From Psococerastis gibbosa (lineage: Eukaryota > Arthropoda > Insecta > Psocodea > Psocidae), in NCBI GenBank assembly GCA_963971405.1, contig OZ020487.1:36863039-36927038 (forward strand): a stretch of 64,000 nt of DNA, read 5' to 3'. Both the position numbers and the translations under genes were made by a program. The notes under the pieces are model-generated. The model was not told the DNA's origin. It did not search any database and worked only from the letters and a program-made list of their open reading frames with translations. Shown here piece after piece: positions 57,562-64,000 of the stretch. The stretch's first letter is position 1, and each line of letters opens with the position of its first letter.

Positions 57562-59708
57562 TATTCTTCTTACGATTTGTCAACAAGGACTGTTTGATCG
57601 AGTTACCCTTTCTCAATCTTTCTTCGGCCATCTACCAGTCCTGATGGTTGAAACCGCCGTGAGTTGTTGTGCGTTTTTTGCTACATCATACGTCATATAA
57701 AACAGTAAATCATTGGACCAGCACGTTTCTTCTTCTTACGATTTGTCAACACGGACTGTTTGATCGAGTTACCCATTCTCAATCTTTCTTCGGCCATCTA
57801 CCAGTCCTGATGGTTAAAACCGCCGTGAGTTGTTGTGCGTTTTTTGCTACATCATACGTCATATACAACAGTAAATCATTGGACCAGCACGTTTCTTCTT
57901 CTTACGATTTGTCAACACGGACTGTTTGATCGAGTTACCCATTCTCAATCTTTCTTCGGCCATCTACCGTCCTGATGGTTAAAACCGCCGTGAGTTGTTG
58001 TGCGTTTTTTGCTACATCATACGTCATATACAACAGTAAATCATTGGACCAGCACGTTTCTTCTTCTTACGATTTGTCAACACGGACTGTTTGATCGAGT
58101 TACCCATTCTCAATCTTTCTTCGGCCATCTACCGTCCTGATGGTTAAAACCGCCGTGAGTTGTTGTGCGTTTTTTGCTACATCATACGTCATATACAACA
58201 GTAAATCATTGGACCAGCACGTTTCTTCTTCTTACGATTTGTCAACACGGACTGTTTGATCGAGTTACCCATTCTCAATCTTTCTTCGGCCATCTACCGT
58301 CCTGATGGTTAAAACCGCCGTGAGTTGTTGTGCGTTTTTTGCTACATCATACGTCATATACAACAGTAAATCATTGGACCAGCACGTTTCTTCTTCTTAC
58401 GATTTGTCAACACGGACTGTTTGATCGAGTTACCCATTCTCAATCTTTCTTCGGCCATCTACCAGTCCTGATGGCTGAAACCGCCGTGAGTTGTTGTGCG
58501 TTTTTTGCTACATCATACGTCATATACAACAGTAAATCATTGGACCAGCACGTTTCTTCTTCTTACGATTTGTCAACACGGACTGTTTGATCGAGTTACC
58601 CATTCTCAATCTTTCTTCGGCCATCTACCGTCCTGATGGTTAAAACCGCCGTGAGTTGTTGTGCGTTTTTTGCTACATCATACGTCATATACAACAGTAA
58701 ATCATTGGACCAGCACGTTTCTTCTTCTTACGATTTGTCAACACGGACTGTTTGATCGAGTTACCCATTCTCAATCTTTCTTCGGCCATCTACCGTCCTG
58801 ATGGTTAAAACCGCCGTGAGTTGTTGTGCGTTTTTTGCTACATCATACGTCATATACAACAGTAAATCATTGGACCAGCACGTTTCTTCTTCTTACGATT
58901 TGTCAACACGGACTGTTTGATCGAGTTACCCATTCTCAATCTTTCTTCGGCCATCTACCGTCCTGATGGTTAAAACCGCCGTGAGTTGTTGTGCGTTTTT
59001 TGCTACATCATACGTCATATACAACAGTAAATCATTGGACCAGCACGTTTCTTCTTCTTACGATTTGTCAACACGGACTGTTTGATCGAGTTACCCATTC
59101 TCAATCTTTCTTCGGCCATCTACCGTCCTGATGGTTAAAACCGCCGTGAGTTGTTGTGCGTTTTTTGCTACATCATACGTCATATACAACAGTAAATCAT
59201 TGGACCAGCACGTTTCTTCTTCTTACGATTTGTCAACACGGACTGTTTGATCGAGTTACCCATTCTCAATCTTTCTTCGGCCATCTACCAGTCCTGATGG
59301 CTGAAACCGCCGTGAGTTGTTGTGCGTTTTTTGCTACATCATACGTCATATACAACAGTAAATCATTGGACCAGCACGTTTCTTCTTCTTACGATTTGTC
59401 AACACGGACTGTTTGATCGAGTTACCCATTCTCAATCTTTCTTCGGCCATCTACCGTCCTGATGGTTAAAACCGCCTTGAGTTGTTGTGCGTTTTTTGCT
59501 ACATCATACGTCATATACAACAGTAAATCATTGGACCGGCACGTTTCTTCTTCTTACGATTTGTCAACACGGACTGTTTGATCGAGTTACCCATTCTCAA
59601 TCTTTCTTCGGCCATCTACCGTCCTGATGGTTGAAACCGCCGTGAGTTGTTGTGCGTTTTTTGCTACATCATACGTCATATACAACAGTAAATCATTGGA
59701 CCAGCACG
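57562..59708 (+). repeat. 165-bp satellite array, about 13 units
   Basis: The marker GGACCAGCAC recurs at 57715, 57881, 58046, 58211, 58376, 58542, 58707, 58872, 59037, 59202 and 59368, as GGACCGGCAC at 59533, and again at 59698, with spacing of 165 or 166. The 166-bp units carry CCAGTCCTGATGG in place of CCGTCCTGATGG. Two of them also share CTGATGGCTGAAACC and lie 826 bp (five units) apart, showing a higher-order duplication. Interior units are almost identical, while the first unit has more changes. Identical 86-aa frames at 58330 and 59156 are products of this duplication, and each unit contains a stop in every long frame. The array is about 2 kb upstream of the Frizzled start codon. Confidence 0.95.
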
Positions 59709-60252
59709 TGGCCAGAAATGAACACCACAAAACCCAACAACACCCCATCAACAGACGTTTCATCAACTCCCGGTTTATTTTTCAAGTCAAACACTTATGT
59801 AACTGTGACATGCCATCTGTCGACCTATAATCTTTCACATTTCGCCCGTCACGGGTATCTAAATATTTAATTAATCGGACGTTTTGCTGATAGTCAACTG
59901 ACCTCGGTTCAAGAAGTTTTGTTATACAACCCACTAAACATTGCTTCTTTTCGTGTCTGAATTTATCATGGTCAAGGAACAAACAAGGCATAGAAATTTT
60001 TATTTTTGATGCAACTTACAAAACACGATCCGGTGCGAACGAGCCCGTATATATTCTTTCCTATTTATTAATTAGCAAGAGTATGGTAATAGATGATATG
60101 AGTAGTTCCATGGTAAATAATTGTCATGGGGTTAAATTTCGGTTGCCTCGGTTTTCCTTATCCCAAAGAATCCCAATGAATTGATCGATTACATAGTCTA
60201 GAACTGGCACACCCATAGGCTATATAATAGAACACAGTAATAATGTCAGGGT
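59709..60252. other. gene-free stretch
   Basis: Sequence near 60105-60200 (TTAAATTTCGGTTGCCTCGG) resembles 33235-33300, suggesting a minor dispersed repeat. No gene is recognised. Confidence 0.35.
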
Positions 60253-60470
60253 ATAAATAAAATAAATAAGGACTTTTTTTGTTCTATTACTAAGCCAACC
60301 TAGCGGAGTTAGGGCTATAAAGCCCTCTCTTACACTCAACTAGGAAGGCCCGGGACCGCCTGCTTTACATGCCCTCCGAAGAATGACCAGAAAATGTAGG
60401 AAGTGTAGGACTCGAACCAACAACCATTCGGGTGAAAGTCAGAGTCGTACCACTACTCTACATGTCTTGC
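60253..60470 (-). mobile_element. tRNA-Glu-derived SINE (copy 3)
   Basis: Same head (loop ACTTTCACCCG, B box GGTTCGAGTCC), body and AT-rich (ATTT)n tail as at 19121-19351. One base is missing near the A box. Confidence 0.8.
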
Positions 60471-61144
60471 AATAGGCATGAATTAGGTAGGTATCCATAC
60501 TTTCTTCAACAATTTTTTTATTTATTCAAAACCAAAACATTGCTTGGGAAAGCAACCTGTTCTGTTTTTGTTACTCTATATTTGACTATTATATTACTTA
60601 TAATAACTGAAGTTATAATGCATCGACCGACAGAAATGTTCCGCAGACAAATTATTTTTTAGTCATCATTATCATCATTAATGAAAATTGCGTTTATTTA
60701 TTTATTTCTATTTTGCCTCAGTTTTTGCGCTTCACGAGAGGTCATAAATAAATAAATAAAATAAATAAATAAATATTTTTTTAATCGGTAAATGGGGGTA
60801 TTTGTACAATAATTCTGGGTGTTTGAAGGTAAAAAAAATATTTCTGGATTTCTGGATCTTCTTCTATTAGAGGTATGCTACGAGTTTTCATATAAAGTTT
60901 TTGTTGTCATAGTGCCCAATATGGATGATGATAGTTTATACTTAACTCCACCTCCTTACATATAATAAAGATCTATTGGGCGGATATTCGAACACGGTCG
61001 AAGCCTTAATTCGATCAGGTCCTAGATCACCTAAAATTAATTAATTTCCTCAAAGAATCTTATAATTTACTAGTAATGAATAATTTAACTGAAATATATA
61101 TTGTATTGTGTTGTAACATAGTATCATACACATTGTAATCTAGG
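60471..61144. other. gene-free stretch
   Basis: (TTTA)n and (AAAT)n tracts face each other at about 60692-60707 and 60742-60775. No gene is seen. Confidence 0.4.
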
Positions 61145-61331
61145 CAAGGCCGTGCCCAGGTTTTGATTTCGGGGGGGGGGGGGGGGGGGGAGGGTTCCAA
61201 ACAATTTTTTTACGTAATTTATTAATGAATGAATGGATAAATTCTTCAAACCATACAGGTTTACATACAAAAATTCATTTCGGGGGGGGGGGGGCGGACC
61301 CCATGGACCCACCCCCCTGGGCACGGCCATG
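61145..61331. mobile_element. hAT-like MITE with two G runs
   Basis: Ends CAAGGCCGTGCCCAGG and, from the right, CATGGCCGTGCCCAGG match at 15 of 16. The exact 8-bp repeat AATCTAGG lies at 61137-61144 and 61332-61339. Runs of about 20 and 12 G lie at about 61171 and 61281. Length is 187 bp, about 420 bp upstream of the Frizzled start codon. Confidence 0.85.
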
Positions 61332-61753
61332 AATCTAGGCTAATTTTTCCTACCATGGTCGGGTAATCATGGTATATTGACGTTCTGTGTCGAACTGAGG
61401 CAGTTCTTTATCAGTAGTAAGTAATATGAGCAGGCCCTAGTTATCAAAGAAAATAGGTGCAATATTGAAATCTGTTGCACGCGTATTAACAGTCCTTGAG
61501 ATGGATTAAACCCAGCTGCTGATACAGGGGAGCTATGTTGGTAGTATACGTAGAGGTGAGAGACACAATGGAAGCGTGGGCGTCACAGCACTAAAAGCCC
61601 CCCCCCCTGTTCTATTCACAGGAAATGAATCAAAAAGTTGAAAGGAAAACGAGACCTCAGTTGAACATGGCAGCTTGACAGCTATAACCTAAACTGAGTA
61701 ATTTGTTTTTGAAAACAAATCCTCTGTGTATACAAACAAGAATGTGAGTCGGG
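61332..61753 (+). promoter_or_regulatory. region just upstream of the Frizzled start codon
   Basis: No TATA box, initiator or splice acceptor could be called with confidence. A TGA in frame lies at 61745-61747, so the coding frame cannot extend upstream without splicing. A C run of 9-10 lies at about 61599. The 5' UTR and any upstream non-coding exon remain undefined. Confidence 0.3.
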
Positions 61754-61936
61754 ATGTGCTGGGCGTCAGTGACGTTGCTGCTGGCCGCTGCAGTGGCGGC
61801 GGCAGGCGGCGTCGGCAAGACACCGCAGGGCCGGTGCGAGGAGATCACGATTCCCATGTGCCGTGGCATCGGGTACAACATGACCTCCATGCCCAACGAA
61901 ATGAATCACGACACGCAGGAGGAAGCTGGTCTCGAG
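61754..61936 (+). CDS. fz2: Frizzled receptor (Fz2/FZD5/8 type), exon 1
   Basis: Codons 1-61 of a Wnt receptor. Residues 1 to about 20 (MCWASVTLLLAAAVAAAGGV) are a signal peptide. The cysteine-rich Wnt-binding domain starts at C28 with CEEITIPMCRGIGYNMTSMP and includes C36, the conserved N-glycosylation site N42-M-T, and NHDTQEEAGLE. An in-frame stop just upstream supports this ATG, which has G at -3. The exon ends at 61936 before a GTGAGC donor in phase 0. The closest match I know is Drosophila Fz2 and vertebrate FZD5/8. The 5' UTR is not defined. Confidence 0.9.
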
Positions 61937-63048
61937 GTGAGCATGAAAAAATTATTAAAACATTTATAATTACAGTAGCTTAAAATGAAAATTCGGTCTA
62001 GCGTAAATTAAAATTAAAATAATAAAAAATTGGTTTGATTTCTTTCATAAAATAATTGTATAAATGTATATAGCTGATGATGTCGAAGCTCATCACATTC
62101 TGAAAAATGGCAATGCATACTTTATAATATTTATTACTCGATATATTGTAGTATTATATGGCATATACTCGTAGCACTGACATTAAACGAACTTATGTTG
62201 AAGAAGTAACCTTCTTTTTATAACCGTAATTAGAGGATTTAAAAAAAAACTGGACTTTGTGGAGTTCGAACCAACGATCTACGCTTAACCGGGGCGTCGT
62301 TTTAACCGCTGGACCGTAATCCCGACAAGTACAGTGCCTGCTAAATCCTCTACTGATTTGCTCTTTGACATGATTTGTATTGCTAGACAGGTTAGCTACA
62401 CAACTATCGAACCGAACATGCTGTATCTGGTATATTCTAGCATAGGCGTTGGTTGGTTCCAATTTCACAAAGCCCAGTTTTTTCTAAATCCTCTAATTTT
62501 GGTTAATTTACCTTTTGACACCAGGCAGCACTATATAAATGATAAATTACAAAGGTCATCAGCGAAGTTATTTTTCGCCTTTGCCACGAATGAATTGTTT
62601 GTTAAAGCCATTTAACTTCAGTTTGTGACTTGGTGTTTGGCATATTATAGGTAATTATGGTCTATCACGTTATGCTTCCAGCCAGATGATAATTTTAAAA
62701 TCAACTAATAGATTATGGGGTAGTGACTCCGTCACATTCCCAGAGCTAGCAAATATTGATAATAAAATATAGCCTACTCCTTTTTGTATTGTAGATTGCT
62801 TAACATTGGTACTCGTGAAAAAACGTAGAAAGTTCTGCTTAAATAGGCACTAAACGGGTTCATATTCATGTGAGGTCAACTTCTGTGAACTCTCATAGTG
62901 TAGAAAATGGAACGCCCGCCAACAAATATAAAAAATATTATCTTATTACCACTGTAGCCTATATTTGCTCCGATTGTCATTACTTTATCCTTGTTTATGC
63001 GAAAAAATTGTATTTGAAGGCTCTTCTTTCTACTTATACTATTTACAG
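61937..63048 (+). other. Frizzled intron 1 (phase 0)
   Basis: A 1112-bp intron from GTGAGC to TATTTACAG splits the CRD between AGLE and VHQFW. It carries an inverted pair of tRNA-like repeats (62224-62508). Open frames inside it are not coding. Confidence 0.9.
62224..62508. mobile_element. inverted pair of tRNA-derived repeats inside the Frizzled intron
   Basis: The left half on the minus strand has an A-box-like CCAGCGGTTAAAACG and B box GGTTCGAACTCC, then a tail CCAGTTTTTTTTTAAATCC. The right half (about 62444-62506) repeats the B-box-to-tail part in the opposite orientation. The two form an imperfect stem of about 60 bp. The middle contains another AAATCCTCTA. It could be two SINEs inserted head to head or a MITE that captured a tRNA-like end. 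The T and acceptor stems do not pair well, so it is not a functional tRNA gene. Confidence 0.6.
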
Positions 63049-64000
63049 GTGCACCAGTTTTGGCCTTTGGTGGAAATTCGATGTTCTCCTGACCTCAAGT
63101 TCTTCCTCTGCTCCATGTATACGCCCATCTGCATCGAGGACTATCAACAACCGCTACATGCTTGTCGAAGCGTCTGCGAACGAGCCCGGGCAGGGTGTGC
63201 CCCGCTAATGCAGAAACACGGGTTCCCCTGGCCCGAACGAATGGCCTGCGAAAAATTTCCTGTTTTCGAACCTGGCAGCCTCTGCATGGACAACAACACA
63301 GACTCGAGTAATGAACCGGCTAAAGAGAAGGTCCCAAAAAAAAGCTCCGGAAAATGCAAGCCGGGAAAAAACGGAAGCACAAGTCACTGCGAAAAGGGGG
63401 AGCAAAGGGAAAAGCCAAAAGGAAAGGACTGCCAGTGCCAGTGCCAGAAGGGACTCGTCCCAATAACGCGGGATAGTACTTATTATAATAGTAGTGTATC
63501 TGTAGCATCCGTGGACAATTGTGCTGTGCCGTGCTACGGCGTCTTCTTTACGAGCGAGGAACGGAATTTCGCATCAGTTTGGATCGCATTATGGTCCTCA
63601 CTGTGTGCAATTTCAACCCTAATGACTCTAACGACGTTCCTAATTGATACAGAGCGCTTCAAGTATCCAGAACGTCCAATTGTGTTCCTCTCCGCATGTT
63701 ACTTCATGGTCTCCATCGGGTATTTGGTCCGAGTCATCCTCGGTCATGAAGAAGTTGCCTGTGACGGCAGCATTGTGCGGTATCACGCTACAGGTCCAAA
63801 CCCATGTACTATGGTCTTCCTCCTTGTATACTTCTTCGGCATGGCTTCATCAATTTGGTGGGTGGTGTTAAGTTTTACGTGGTTCCTGGCAGCTGGTCTC
63901 AAATGGGGCAACGAAGCAATCGCGGGGTACTCTCAATACTTCCACCTCGCTGCTTGGCTCATCCCCACTATCAAATCCATCGCTGTTTTGATGGTGAAGG
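63049..64000 (+). CDS. fz2: Frizzled receptor (Fz2/FZD5/8 type), exon 2, cut by window end
   Basis: Residues 62-378, running off the window. VHQFWPLVEIRCSPDLKFFL continues the CRD, with C73, C82, C89, C100, C104, C111, C128 and C140 making the canonical ten cysteines together with C28 and C36. A linker (about 142-235) is rich in Lys, Gly, Ser and extra Cys (KDCQCQCQKG) before the conserved NCAVPCYGVFF. TM1 is about 238-260, TM2 270-292 (PERPIVFLSACYFMVSIGYL), TM3 313-340 (CTMVFLLVYFFGMASSIWW) and TM4 begins near 357. The CRD binds Wnt lipid; the seven-helix part signals through Dishevelled, whose KTxxxW motif would lie beyond the window. Vertebrate FZD5 and FZD8 are single-exon in coding sequence, so the CRD intron differs from them. 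Confidence 0.95.
   Translation, partial: MHQFWPLVEIRCSPDLKFFLCSMYTPICIEDYQQPLHACRSVCERARAGCAPLMQKHGFPWPERMACEKFPVFEPGSLCMDNNTDSSNEPAKEKVPKKSSGKCKPGKNGSTSHCEKGEQREKPKGKDCQCQCQKGLVPITRDSTYYNSSVSVASVDNCAVPCYGVFFTSEERNFASVWIALWSSLCAISTLMTLTTFLIDTERFKYPERPIVFLSACYFMVSIGYLVRVILGHEEVACDGSIVRYHATGPNPCTMVFLLVYFFGMASSIWWVVLSFTWFLAAGLKWGNEAIAGYSQYFHLAAWLIPTIKSIAVLMVK

Noticed and set aside
57562-59708. Regular array considered as CRISPR or as a repeat-protein gene
   Set aside because: Units are contiguous with no unique spacers, the sequence is eukaryotic, and each frame meets a stop in every unit or is shifted by the 166-bp units.
62253-62328. Possible tRNA gene in the Frizzled intron
   Set aside because: T-stem and acceptor stem pair poorly and the unit has a SINE-like T/A tail.

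Overview
The window reads as animal nuclear DNA, most likely from an arthropod and perhaps a crustacean. It is AT-rich, very gene-poor and full of transposon debris. The one securely recognised host gene is a Frizzled receptor of the Fz2/FZD5/8 type at the right end (exon 1 at 61754-61936, exon 2 from 63049 running off the window). Its cysteine-rich domain is very close to what I know of Drosophila Fz2. Species assignment beyond that is inference.

Layout. 0-14 kb is intergenic or intronic sequence with a TTA-flanked MITE, two short-retroposon (SINE) copies, a 1 kb TIR element containing a long hairpin, and a 0.8 kb repeat carrying a CTGT microsatellite. At 14.3 kb and 17.8 kb on the minus strand lie two short exon-like blocks with consensus splice sites that join in frame, probably the 5' end of an unrecognised host gene that continues leftwards. 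18-37 kb is a patchwork of hAT-type MITEs (several with exact 8-bp target duplications), tRNA-derived SINEs and LINE 3' fragments, some nested in one another. At 40.8-45.3 kb on the minus strand is a LINE with both ORFs open (ORF1 463 aa, ORF2 947 aa). 47-56 kb holds foldback elements, a Penelope-like relic and LINE relics. At 57.56-59.71 kb is a 165-bp satellite array, about 2 kb upstream of the Frizzled start codon.

Most interesting points. (1) A SINE family whose copies share one head and core but carry two unrelated 3' tails, with exact target duplications on three copies. (2) A LINE whose ORF1 has an SGNH-esterase fold signature in which the catalytic Ser and His both look substituted while the block III Asn remains. 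(3) Many runs of 10 or more G or C, a good share of them inside hAT-like MITEs. (4) A homogenised satellite with higher-order structure next to a developmental gene. (5) A hammerhead-like core at 19.0 kb.

Apart from the Frizzled exons, the two candidate exons and the LINE, no ORF could be assigned to a gene. Most are short, overlap repeats, or mirror each other across palindromes. All element boundaries and matches were found by eye; none was computed.
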